From NCBI RefSeq assembly GCF_022539665.2, contig NC_081339.1:6386367-6450366 (forward strand): a DNA stretch of 64,000 nt, written 5' to 3'. The position numbers and the translations under genes are program-made. Of this stretch, positions 10,257 to 20,370 are shown one piece after another. Source of the stretch: Daphnia carinata. Lineage: Eukaryota > Arthropoda > Branchiopoda > Diplostraca > Daphniidae. Numbering within the stretch: position 1 is the stretch's first letter; each line of letters opens with the position of its first letter. The notes below the pieces were generated by a model. The model ran no database searches, was not told the origin of the DNA, and saw only the letters and a list, made by a program, of their open reading frames with translations.

Positions 10257-10624
10257 ATATTAGTCGATTACCCGACGTTTTTCACATCAAACAATCGAGT
10301 TGTCATTTGTACGGAAATAGTGCCCTCCTGTTACATTTTGCAATTTAAATAGATATTTAGTAAACCAATTGAAATAGAGACATTGTTAACTATACACCAA
10401 ACGAAGGCTGGAGACATTTTTGTATTGAAATGTAGTCGATGCCAATCGTGACAAGTCAGGCAGGGCAAACCCACATGACCGTCAAGTTCCTTAACAGGTA
10501 GTAATCTTTTGATAATGTGTCGATTCCATTTGACCTCAAGCAAAACCGGGTTTTCCCCGTAACAATGCTCTCTGTGGATTTGCCAGGTTTTCATAAGTTA
10601 ATTCAATATTAATTCACTACAGAA
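10257..10624. pseudogene. Relic promoter block of a lost type A peptide gene
   Basis: From about 10380 to 10600 the sequence follows the 5' flanks of the genes at 7812 and 9083 (for example ACATTTTTGTATTGAAATGT and CAATCGTGACAA). It then runs into the tRNA-Cys at 10625 without a peptide exon. It is best read as the truncated edge of a third duplication unit. Confidence 0.5.
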
Positions 10625-10695
10625 GGGGGCACCCAGGTTTAAACTAGGGACCCTACGATCTGCAGTCGTATGCTCTACCGCTGAGCTATACCCCC
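10625..10695 (-). tRNA. tRNA-Cys (GCA), altered T loop
   Basis: Acceptor GGGGGTA/TGCCCCC and anticodon GCA are intact. The D loop has AGCGGTAGAG and the T loop is TTTAAAC instead of TTCGAAC, which weakens the internal B box. Possibly inactive. Confidence 0.75.
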
Positions 10696-10891
10696 ATGCA
10701 ACAACCACCTGAAGTGACGAATGATTTTGAACGCACGAGATATCGCGAAACACGCTAGATATGCTAAACAGGTACGGTTCAATTTATTTAAAGATAATGG
10801 CAGTGGAACATGACCTGAAAATGAATGAAAAATCAAACCCGAGAAATTACAATCGCAGACAGCAACGTGAATCGTGTTGATGGTGATGTTG

Positions 10892-12950
10892 TTAAGTACT
10901 CGTTGTCTGCTGCGATGTCTGCTGCGATGTTTGTTGCGACGTCATTTGCGACGGACGACATCGTTTCAGCACTTTAAGCCACGGGAATTTCTGTTGCAGC
11001 AAGTGCCACACGTTCGGCTTGCAAACGAAAATGTAAAAAATGAAAACGGCCGTCAGGATGTTGAGGATGTCGGTGGGTATCCAGAAATAAGCCAATCCGC
11101 CGATAGCGTATGATACCACTTCCATGATCCACGTGACGCCCATCAGAATGAACAGGCTGAAAATGAGACGCAGACTAACCAAACCCAAATTCAACTTGTT
11201 ATTCACATTCAAAATGAGATGCAATTACGTTTGTCTGGCGTGGGCGCTCTTGACAGCAAAGACGGTATCCCTTTTGGCCCGGTGGAGGATGACGGCCGTC
11301 ATGACGAAGAAGGCAATGTTACACACGATCCAGAATGCCATGGGTCCGTACAAATAGGCCCAATAGGCCGCCGCGTCTGATTTGAATCAATTGCCAATTA
11401 AAACGGTTAACATGTAAATATGAACCTTCTCCATGTACCGTTAAAGAAACATCTGATGCCGCTAAATTGAGGCGTCACAATGTGCTTGGGTAAGTAGTCA
11501 ATGTGGTAATCAAGGATTTGACCAATACCGACGATCACCAACGGAACGGACCACGCGTAAATCGAATAACAAGTAAAGCGAGTACCCAGCCTATTGTACC
11601 CAGCTATCGATGCAGGTAGCCTCAGATCGCTGTAAGTAAATTAAGAAATATTCAAATTGATACAAGAAGAAGATGAATCCAAATACCTGAAGGTCCTCCA
11701 AATGTCGAAGCTGAAGACGCTCATCCAGGAAAACGTTGACAGAAGAGTGTAGTGAATGAGCACAGCTAAAACAAAACTCGATTAACTTCTACGACATAAT
11801 TGGATTCAATAAACGTACCAACAATGACGCATTCCTTGGATTCTTCCGTCTGCAATTGATGTATTCCTAAACCGATGTACGACACAGTCAACGAAGCCAC
11901 GTAACACATGATTGTCACACCTGTTGATCATTCGATTAAAATAAATATCTGATTCAATTAAGCAGAAACGTATACCGTGAATGTTGCGTAGTTCGCGGAT
12001 CGAAGCGTACACGAAGAACGTAGCAATCAAGAAAAAGGAGGAAAGAAACAGGAAATAAGGAAACACCTTGATGACCAGCTTCACATCTTCCGTTTCCTTC
12101 GGTTGAGCCGGAAAACAAAGCAATGCTTGTCGATTCTGAATGAATAATCAACGAATCACTTTCAAATATCGGCTTGCTAAAAAAACAAAAGACTTACGAT
12201 GGTGTTTTCAGAGAGGAAGTCATCGATGCAATAGTCTCTGGTTACTTGATTGCCTTCCGGAAAGTTAGGAAAGAAGAGCTGGCCATCCGGAAGAACATAG
12301 AACAGGTCGTCTGCTGTCTCTTCCGGGGACACGTTGAACATTCGCGTTTTGGACGTCAGAGGCTCCTGAGTGCCCGTGTTGTTGGGGCATTCCAGGCGTT
12401 CAGTGTCGTGAATGATATACGATCCAACGTCCGGTGTGACTAACTGGCCCGAAGTGTCGTGAAAAACGAATTCGAATAATGAGGCGTTGTTGTGCGTGTC
12501 GCATTCGAACGAGGCGATATTAAGGACTGTTCCCCTCGGGCAACACTTGCGAACGCAGTGCGTTTGACTGCACGCGTCCGGAACGCAGTAACGAACGGTG
12601 AATTCCTGAAGGTGTCGATCGAGGCAGAATTCATGAGGTTGAAGCAGTTTGCCTTGCACGTTGGCCGATCCGTCCGTATGCAAATGAAACTGCATCGAGT
12701 TCTTGTTTTTGTAACCGGACTTGCATGTCGTGTTGCGATGAACGAACGAAACTTTGAGATCAACTGTTTCGTTGGTGGTGGCAGAATAAATTGGAGGCAG
12801 TTGAAGCCATTGATCAGTTGAATTGCAAGCGTTTGCTTCTTGTGAACAGCATTTGGTCAGCGATACAGTTTGATTGAATTCAGTTTGCGCGTAGTTGCAC
12901 TTTACTTTCAGCAGAGTAAGAACCACGACGAAGTAGTTTAATAAAATCAT
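10892..12950 (-). CDS. Methuselah-like class B G protein-coupled receptor
   Basis: Seven exons: 12198-12950, 11976-12135, 11819-11920, 11687-11765, 11439-11629, 11229-11376, 10892-11174, giving 571 aa. A signal peptide is followed by a Cys-rich ectodomain of about 230 residues with many N-glycosylation sites and the CCPRGTVL motif seen in Mth-like receptors. Seven hydrophobic segments follow, including KVFPYFLFLSSFFLIATFF, TIMCYVASLTVSYIGLGI and LIFSLFILMGVTWIMEV. The tail is QMTSQQTSQQTSQQTTST. Exon 6 would meet TAA at once, but a 55-nt GT-AG intron (11175-11228) restores phase exactly. Mth family receptors are linked to stress and lifespan in flies; the ligand here is unknown. It interrupts the peptide cluster on the opposite strand. 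Confidence 0.88.
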
Positions 12951-13537
12951 GGTGCCTTTATTTTAACTGGATAACGTTTTGAGATCACTGCACTTCAAAT
13001 TCCAACTGGATTCCAATTGTCTTGCGTGAACTAAAAACTCCTGACGTTTAATCAAACCGCGTCCCGTCAGGAAGGAAATCCGTTAGCCTAACACCAAAGC
13101 CACAAACCGCATGTTATCGAAACAAATTCAAACGGGGGAGGAAATTCGATTGCTTCTTATGTTGTGGACGCAGTGCCGAGTTAAACAAAGACTCTGCCAC
13201 AACGTACAAACTCAAAATGAGGCACAGACGTGAGCTAGGAGACTTGCATATTATCTTCAGGGCAAATCTTGCTGCTTTGCATGCAGTGAACGTCTGGCTC
13301 TCGGTTTTTCCCGTGAATGAACAAAAGAAAAAAAGAAAGTCTATTCATGTCGCAAGGTCATCGACATCCAAATGCGTTGGACAGGTATAAAGCCGCAGCA
13401 CAAAAGAGAAATGACGCAGTCGCTCCCTGACAACCGTGCCACTTTCTTCTATACCGTAAGTTTGTCTTGCCATTTTAGAATCGAAATTGATTTCTCAAAA
13501 TCTCTTCTCATGTAGAGTTAATCAAATTTAATAGGCA
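12951..13537. promoter_or_regulatory. Shared intergenic region with a TATA box at 13384
   Basis: This separates the divergent GPCR (minus) and the peptide gene at 13538 (plus). GGTATAAAG at 13384-13392 is the TATA box of the peptide. The surrounding GGACAGGTATAAAGCCGCAG is the same block that reads GGTAGAAAG in the type A genes. A 5'UTR intron probably runs from near 13458 to 13534. Confidence 0.5.
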
Positions 13538-13834
13538 ATGAACGCATCCATTTCCGTGTACCTGATTGTTGGCGTCTTGTTGGTGACGTCATCAGTTCGT
13601 TCAGCACCGCAGCAATCTGAGTAAGGATAGGCTTCGCCAATTAGGGAAGACCATGGGAAAAGGTAGAAATAATATCCTTTTAAAACAAAATCGAATTGCA
13701 GGGCACAAGGTGGGAATAAAACGAGTCCAAGCAACAACCGCAGGTTGACTGAACGACTCACCGTTACTAATATTCGCGTTTGTCAAACGGGTTATTATCG
13801 TGATTTCCTCGGTAAATGCCGCAAGACATATTGA
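13538..13834 (+). CDS. Small secreted C-x11-C peptide, type C
   Basis: Two exons (13538-13620, 13702-13834), 71 aa. The signal peptide core is VYLIVGVLLVTSSVRSAP; a phase-2 intron follows. The spacer is Asn/Arg-rich, not acidic, and the tail is VCQTGYYRDFLGKCRKTY. It shares the TSSV-R/H-S-A-P cleavage region with the types at 6100 and 9954, and the loop GxYRD...C with the large protein at 4242. A cationic single-disulfide peptide is predicted. Confidence 0.78.
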
Positions 13835-14127
13835 ATGTACATAAACCACTGGTGAAATGAATACACGACATCAATCAATAAAGTGGGACCCATTCAATGC
13901 TTCTCCTACACTCGGAACAAAATGTACGATAGATTGTAGCCGATTGCCATTGAAACGGGAAATCTGTGGTTTTCCACGTTGAGGCTCAAAAAATCTAACC
14001 GAGAATGTTCAATATTTTAAGTCAGTTGAAATCACGGAGATTGGAACAACAACCAGTTGCTTTCTGACATCCGAACTTGAGGAAGGATCGTCTCTTGAAG
14101 TGGATCAAAGTGCAAATACGTAAAGAA

Positions 14128-14388
14128 ATGAAACTGGAATTTTTAGCACGCTCGTTTATTGGCATTCTAATTGCATTGATAATGTCATCTTTTGACACGA
14201 CGTCTCTACGGTGAGCTCAACAAGTTTTTCAATATTTCATACGAAATCGAAAATCTAAATCGCAAATGAATAGGTTGATTGCATCGCGAATAGAACCTCC
14301 TCGCAGAGGAGTCATTAGGTTGCGTAAACTCCAATGCCCGCCGAGCCATTGGCGTGATCACAGAGGCGTTTGCCGTCATTCTGGATAG
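14128..14388 (+). CDS. Small secreted C-x11-C peptide, type D
   Basis: Two exons (14128-14210, 14274-14388), 65 aa. The signal peptide core is FIGILIALIMSS. The phase-2 intron is in the same place as in all relatives, although the signal sequence no longer resembles them. The mature part is very Arg-rich (RIEPPRRGVIRLRK) and ends QCPPSHWRDHRGVCRHSG. The loop keeps W-R-D but lacks the usual Gly. It is the outermost member of the cluster. Confidence 0.72.
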
Positions 14389-14669
14389 AATGCGATTTTA
14401 CTACCTTCGTTCTGTTTTTAAATTGCAATACATTTTCAATAAAATTAAATTATCTCTTTTAAGTTGAAGCAAACGCTTGACGAAACCAGATGCAACGTAA
14501 TCTTTCTTTGATAGTTCATGTATTGGAAAACGCCCACTTGTTTCTGCCACATTGGCCAATAGATGGCGTTCATATGCAGTAAATACGCCCCCATTTTCAA
14601 TTAATTTCTTGCTCATTCTTTCGTCTGCCGTTGGAGACTTAAAGTTATTAGGTGACACAAGTGTCTTGA

Positions 14670-16066
14670 ATGGCCAGCCAAGAGCAGAATGAAGACACTC
14701 AACGTCTACCCGTCAAGTTTGATTTGATTCGTGAATCGTTAACCAGTCCGATCATCGACCTGTTCCCGGGACAAGACGAAGGCATGGTCAGAGGTGAGCC
14801 AGGTGGTTTCGTCTTCACGCGGGAGTATGGCCGTCGCCCTAATGAGATTTATCAATTCCAGCCGAGAGAAGACGATGTGTGGGTCTGCACTTTCTCTAAA
14901 TCTGGTAAGGGCTTTTTCTTACTTGTGACGTTGGCAACAAGAGTTTTGCCCTTCAAGGTCATGATCGTTTCGAATTCCAGGAACGACGTGGACCCAAGAG
15001 TTGGTTTGGCTCATTGCCAACAATTGCGATACTGAGACGGCCAAGAAAACGCCGTTGCATGTGAGATCGCCCTATCTCGAGTAAGGTCTTGAATTTCAAT
15101 TTTAATGATGAGAGATATTTGTTTTATTCATTGCATTGAATTTACAGAGGGGATTTTCTGCAATCACCGGAACGAATGCCACAGGAAATCCGGGATTGCT
15201 GGTCGTTGGAATCCATGGCCAAAAGGCCGTCGCCTCGAATTATCAAGAGTCATTTGCCTTTCTACCTTCTTCCACCGAAATTATTAGACACTTGCAAAGT
15301 AAATATCATTTTATAACGATATAAATATTTAAAAATAAATGGAATGATGGCAGGTAGTGTACGTGGCACGTAACCCGAAGGATGTCATCGTCTCTAATTA
15401 TCATCATTTCAAACTGTTTAAATTTCATGATTACAAAGGCACTATGGAACAGTTTGCCGAGTATTCCATGAACGGCCTAAGTATTCGGATATTTTAATCT
15501 TGTAATCTTTTTTTGTTTAATGATTTTACTATCAATGTCCATAGTTTATTATTCGCCGTACTTTCCTCACGTCCTGGAAGCTTGGAATCTACGTCATCAT
15601 CCGAATGTTTTGTTTTTGTTCTACGAAGAAATGAAACAGGTAATTTTGCTTTTCACGTTTCATTTGATTGGCATTGAATTGAATTCCGCATTGAAAAGAA
15701 CTTGAGGGCAGTGGTGGAACGTGTGGCCGCTCATCTGAATAAAACCATCAACGAGGAGCAAATGATCCGCGTGCTGGATCATTTGAGTTTCAAAAGATTA
15801 GCTGAAGGTGAAGCCGCTGAATCAGCCAAAGCCAAGGCAATGGGTGTTATTAACGAAGACGCCGGTACCTTCTTTCGTAAAGGTAAAATTCATTAGAATT
15901 CATGTATGAAAATCGATTGTGCATAATATTTGCAAATGCAGGTAAAGCAGGCGATTGGAAGAATCATTACAGTCCGGAATTGAATGAGCGCATTGATAAA
16001 TGGATGGAAGATAATTTAGCCGGTTGCGATCTCAAGTTTATTATGGAATTGGATCATCAAGACTGA
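14670..16066 (+). CDS. Cytosolic sulfotransferase (SULT family)
   Basis: Transfers sulfate from PAPS to hydroxyl or amine groups of small molecules. Seven exons (14670-14904, 14981-15080, 15148-15298, 15354-15480, 15545-15639, 15699-15882, 15942-16066), 338 aa, slightly longer than most SULTs because of an N-terminal extension. Motifs: the 5'-phosphosulfate loop FSKSGTTWTQELVW across exons 1-2, IIKSHLPFYLLPP with the catalytic His, the 3'-phosphate binding VVYVARNPKDVIVSNYHH, and the C-terminal GKAGDWKNH (GxxGxWK). All key residues are present and there is no signal peptide. The exon 3 frame was fixed by these motifs; another frame of that exon is also open and should not be used. The substrate cannot be told from sequence. 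Confidence 0.93.
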
Positions 16067-16390
16067 CGAGTTTCAACAGAGCTTAGTGTTGGATTCGAGT
16101 TCTAACGTGTTCACAATCGTCAAACCAACTGCGTAAACACTTTTGATGGCCGCTGCCGGCTGAGCAGCAACTTTTGATTAATCATTTACACACGTGTGCT
16201 GAGTGTAAATTAAAGTCGGCTGTTTGTGTACCTGTTGGTAACAAATCGAAGTATTTAATGTCGACTACGTCCATTGCGCTTGCGCACTGCTGCTGGGCAT
16301 TTTATAGTTGAATGTCTCAGGAGAAATGGGCATTAGACGGGCGGGAATCGTTCATGTTTCCTGATCTCTTCATATTTAGGTTCGGAAAAA

Positions 16391-19084
16391 ATGCGATTCT
16401 TTTGCAACTGTTTCATGTTCCATTTATTCGTGAGTGACGTGATCGGAACGCGACGCACTGGAATTGGTAATACTATTTATAGATCTTTGTTTTGGCTTTA
16501 ATGATCTGTTTGATTACTATGCCGATGCGGAATAACTAAAGGTGTCTTTCATGATGCACTTCAACCGACTGGATGGATGACGACCATCTTCAACAACGCC
16601 AAAGACATTTCGTGTCCGACGTTATTCGATTTCAAAATGTTTCCGATGACGTCTGAAGTGCTGATGAACGTCAGCCACATGTCCAAAGGTCTTGTATCAA
16701 CATTTTTCACTGTTCTGCATTGACTAGCAAATACGTTACCCTAATGATTGAACCCTTTCGTTCTTCATGTCCGCAATTTCTGGAGCAGCTGAGAGCCAAT
16801 TGGAAGGCTTCATTTTATTCACGACTTGCTGTCAAATGAGTGACGATGTCGAGTTAAATATAAGGCCGGGAGTGCCAACGCTCCGGGTGGAGGTTTCACC
16901 GTGCCCTACACCTGCAATACCTGGATTGGTTGAACGCTTGGCATTGCATCCTTTGAATGCAAGTTTCTTTTTATCTGTTACTTGTTTTGCACTATATCTC
17001 GTTTTTATATTATACGTCAAGGAAATCGATCGATATGTGTGCAGCAGTTTCGCAATCATCAAATGGCTGGAACAGCTGATTTGTTCGCTGTCGCTGGACA
17101 ATGTTACACGAAATTTACTGTCGTTCAACGAATTGCATTTTAAGTAAGTACGTCTTCATTTTCGAAACATTATTGTACGTAATTTTTCGAAATTCGGAAC
17201 GTCAGTGCGAACCAAGAACTGAGAGATTGCGGTTCATTGAACGTCGGAGACGTGACAGCTATTCGATACGATCAATTGTATGGCAAACAATTGAGGTTAT
17301 CATCCTTAGAAGTAAGTGGCAGGACTTTTGATCAATTAAAAATTAAACTAAATAGTCTGATTTAGCGTTTTTGGGGGACACAGCCAGCGCCGTACATGTC
17401 CGTTGAACGTGATTCGAATGGCACCATCATCGCTTACAAGGGATACCTATTCGAAATCATTCACGCTCTCCAGCCCCTTCATAACTTTACGTAAGTTTCT
17501 TTTTGCAATCGATTCAGTTGATCTAAGCATCCCATTTCAAATTGTTTTCACTTTAAAGGTATCAAGTTGATTTTCCTAGCAATGGCAAGTACGGCAAAGA
17601 GTTAGCCAATGGGAGTTGGGATGGAATGATTGGCATGATCCTCGACCAGGTAATCCCTAATGTTCTAAAAGACTATGAAATTCAATTGCATTTCATTTAA
17701 TTGAAAAAAAAAAAAATAGAGTGCTGATATTGGAGTAGGAGCTTTTTCAATCATTCATTCCCGATATCAAGTGGTTGATTTTACCGCCGGATTCTATCAG
17801 GAATCGTCCAGCATCCTGATCCCATTACCGATTGAAAACCATCAATTATTAGCCTGCACAAAGCCTTTTCGCTTAGAGGTTTCTATTATACTAAAATAAC
17901 TACATTGCAATCTACAAATTTTACAAAATCAAAGGTGTGGCTTACGTTGATTTTATTCGTCATCGTTCTACCTGGAATTCTGTGGCGCCATTTCGAATTC
18001 AATCATCGTCCACATTTAGCCAAGCAATATTTCTTCGTTCTCGGGGTCCTCGTTGGCCAATGTATCCTTCGCTTTACGTTATATTCAAATGGATTAAACT
18101 TTAAGTATTGTCTGTTTTTATACGTAGCTGGACAGAAGTTGTCTTTGGTGGGATTCTCTCCTCGTTTGCTCGGAGCTGTTTGGTGTTTGGCCACTGTCGT
18201 TTTCGCCAGCGCTTACGTTGGCATTCTCATGTCCTTTTTACGATTCCCTAAGCTTTCGCCCGTCATCACCAAACTGGAACAATTGCCAGCCTCTCATCTA
18301 AAATGGGCCGTTTTACGTGGAACGGCCTTAGATCATCTCTTCACCGTACGTATTGAATTAAATACTCTAATTGAAGTGATGAGTGATTCAGATTTAAAAT
18401 AGGAAGCCACTAGTGGGGTTTACAAAACAATCGGAGGTATGCATTAACTGATTTGAATTGATGGCCTTAATCGTCATTCGAAATGTTTAAAACAGAAGAA
18501 TTGATCCGGAATCAGCGAGGAACTTTAATCGACGTTCACGACGATTTTATCGGACGTGTCGTTCACGAAAATTATGCTTACATTGGAGTATAGTGCCCTA
18601 TTGTTTAAATTTTTTTCAACATTTAATTCGGCTTAAATTCCAAATCAAATAGCCAAAATCGAATCTCGAGGCTGCCCTTTATGAAGATTACATTCAATCG
18701 GGCATTTGTCGTCTCAGCATTATTAAACAAGATTTCTTTAAAGTTAATGTGGCATTCGCTCTACCTAAAGGCAGCCCATTAAAACCACTACTAGACAAAA
18801 AGTAAATCATCTTTGAAATATTTAATTCTTTGTTCCTTGTAGCATTCACTGTTAAAAACGACCCACATTTCAGGATTCTACAGATGATGGAAGCCGGTCT
18901 GGGAATGTACTGGAAGAAAATGTATTGGCCTCCATCGAAAGGCAAATGTGACACCCTCCGGCCATTGGATTTTGGACCTAAAAGTCTCCAATTAACTGAT
19001 TTACAAGGCACTTTCCTCATTTTAATTATTGGATATGCGTTGGCCATCGCCTCGTTTTTAGCCGAGCGTCATTTGTTGGTCTAA
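16391..19084 (+). CDS. Divergent ionotropic glutamate-type receptor (IR)
   Basis: A ligand-gated ion channel of the chemosensory IR type. Exons at 17206-17311, 17366-17490, 17559-17649, 17720-17878, 17935-18345, 18403-18436, 18496-18587, 18653-18801 and 18874-19084 join in phase. They give the S1 lobe (PAPYMSVERD, YLFEIIHAL, GMIGMILDQ), TM1 (LTLILFVIVLPGILW), pore/TM2-3 (LLGAVWCLATVVFASAYVGIL), S2 (SNLEAALYEDYI) and the last TM (FLILIIGYALAIASF). In S1, GAFSIIHSRYQVVDF keeps the Arg equivalent to the ligand-carboxylate Arg of iGluRs. The N-terminal part is less sure: exons 16391-16466 and 16542-16688 look real, and an ORF from about 16780 contributes (QLEGFILFTTCC), but the splice pattern to 17147 is unresolved. 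Co-receptor features were not seen. Confidence 0.85.
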
Positions 19085-19570
19085 TTACTATACGATTTCG
19101 ACGTGTGGGCACGTTTCATTTGGAACACGAGCAAGAACAATCAATCAAAAGAAAAAACACTAACAAATTGGCCTGGTTATATTTAAAAAAAGAAGAGTAA
19201 ATCATCGACCTTGATTTGGAATGATATTGTACGTCATCTTCATCCGGTTCCATTTCAAATTGGGAAATGTCGGAAAGTACGATGTCAAAACGTGTCGACG
19301 ATCAATGTGAGATATCGCTTGCGTGTAGTGTTTTCACTCCACTGATGGGCCAATCGCTGGAGCCAGTGTTCCCAAACAAACCATGTGACACGATCTTTTT
19401 CACGAACTCTCTTGAAATTTGAACCTCTTCTTTTAATTTCTTGATAAATCGCAATCAGCGCTGGGTCGAATAGATCATCCACAAGTCACTGCGCGTGTGA
19501 ATGAAATCAGAGTTTAATGTTCCATGGAACTCTGTCGGTCACAGAGTCCCTCCCCTCACTGACGATCATG
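19085..19570. other. Intergenic, 3' of the receptor
   Basis: A 65-residue minus-strand ORF (19285-19482) with no recognisable motif is the only notable content. Its coding status is doubtful. Confidence 0.3.
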
Positions 19571-19578
19571 TATAAATA
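19571..19578 (+). promoter_or_regulatory. TATA box of the relaxin-like peptide gene
   Basis: TATAAATA stands 126 bp before the ATG at 19697, in a spacing that allows a 5'UTR of about 95 nt. No other TATA candidate is nearer. Confidence 0.5.
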
Positions 19579-19696
19579 AAAATGGGCTGACTGACAATCT
19601 TGTTTTCATTTCGTTTCAATCGCTCTGAGCTGATCCATCTTTCTTCAAATAGTTTCAAAGTTTACTTGCCCTTCATTCAACGAATTTATCGTGAAA

Positions 19697-20370
19697 ATGA
19701 CGGTCGTTTCGCCTGAAAAAACAGTGAGGTACGTTGACGAGCACACGTTTCTTTTAGTTCAATGTATCGATTTCATTCAGATCGAACTAATCCGCTTGTA
19801 TGCGCAGGTGTTGGGCATCACTTCTGCTCGTATTGGCTTATGCCAGTTTAACGTTTGCCCGTCCACATCATGCCGAAACGCAGCCGATGTTGATGCGCTT
19901 CTGTGGCCGTGAACTGACGCGAGTCATTGACGAATCCTGCTCGGTTTTTAAGATTCCCTCTCATCTCGATCTGGTCGCTCTCAATCAGTCTTCTTCGCAC
20001 GCAGAATCTACCCCAGGTATGTAAATTCAGTTTAACACAGATAATTGTTAATAATCATAGCTCACGTCCATCCAGAAGACCCAACCGAAAGCCAATTGAC
20101 ACAACGGACGGAATTGGATAATAGCAAACGGGATTCTCTGTTACGACAGTGCTGCGTGATTGGCTGTACCGAGGAGGAGTTGATCACCTTCTGTCACGCC
20201 GATAGGAATCAAATGTAAATGGGATATTCGATCAGTTCATTCAAAGCCGATTGTGATGTTTGTGTGTTTTTTTACATAGTGCGGAAGCAGCGCTCCAGCT
20301 GAGGCATGAAGACATGGAAATGGATTGGCTTTATGAATTTTTACCGCGAATCGGAGCCACCCATGAATAA
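19697..20370 (+). CDS. Insulin/relaxin-like peptide precursor
   Basis: A secreted hormone of the insulin superfamily. Exons 19697-19728, 19808-20016, 20061-20214 and 20280-20370 give 161 aa. The signal peptide is in exon 2 (WASLLLVLAYASLTFA). The B chain is RFCGRELTRVIDESC, with the classic C-x11-C. Its CGRELxR is relaxin-like, though the residue matching the relaxin Ile is Asp. The C peptide of about 60 residues ends at a K-R site before the A chain, RQCCVIGCTEEELITFC (CC-x3-C-x8-C, fully canonical). If exon 3 is not spliced, the protein stops at TAA 20216-20218, four to five residues after the A-chain end (132 aa). If spliced, a 29-residue tail (ending LPRIGATHE) is added. The first ATG could also be 19800, which starts right at the signal peptide. 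Receptor class (RTK or LGR) cannot be decided from this. Confidence 0.88.

Noticed and set aside
6181-14200. CRISPR-like or simple tandem array in the peptide cluster
   Set aside because: The repeats are large gene-containing duplications and tRNAs, with irregular spacing; the genome is eukaryotic.
19285-19482. 65-codon minus-strand ORF behind the receptor gene
   Set aside because: No motif, no signal peptide, overlaps a 3' flank; probably chance.
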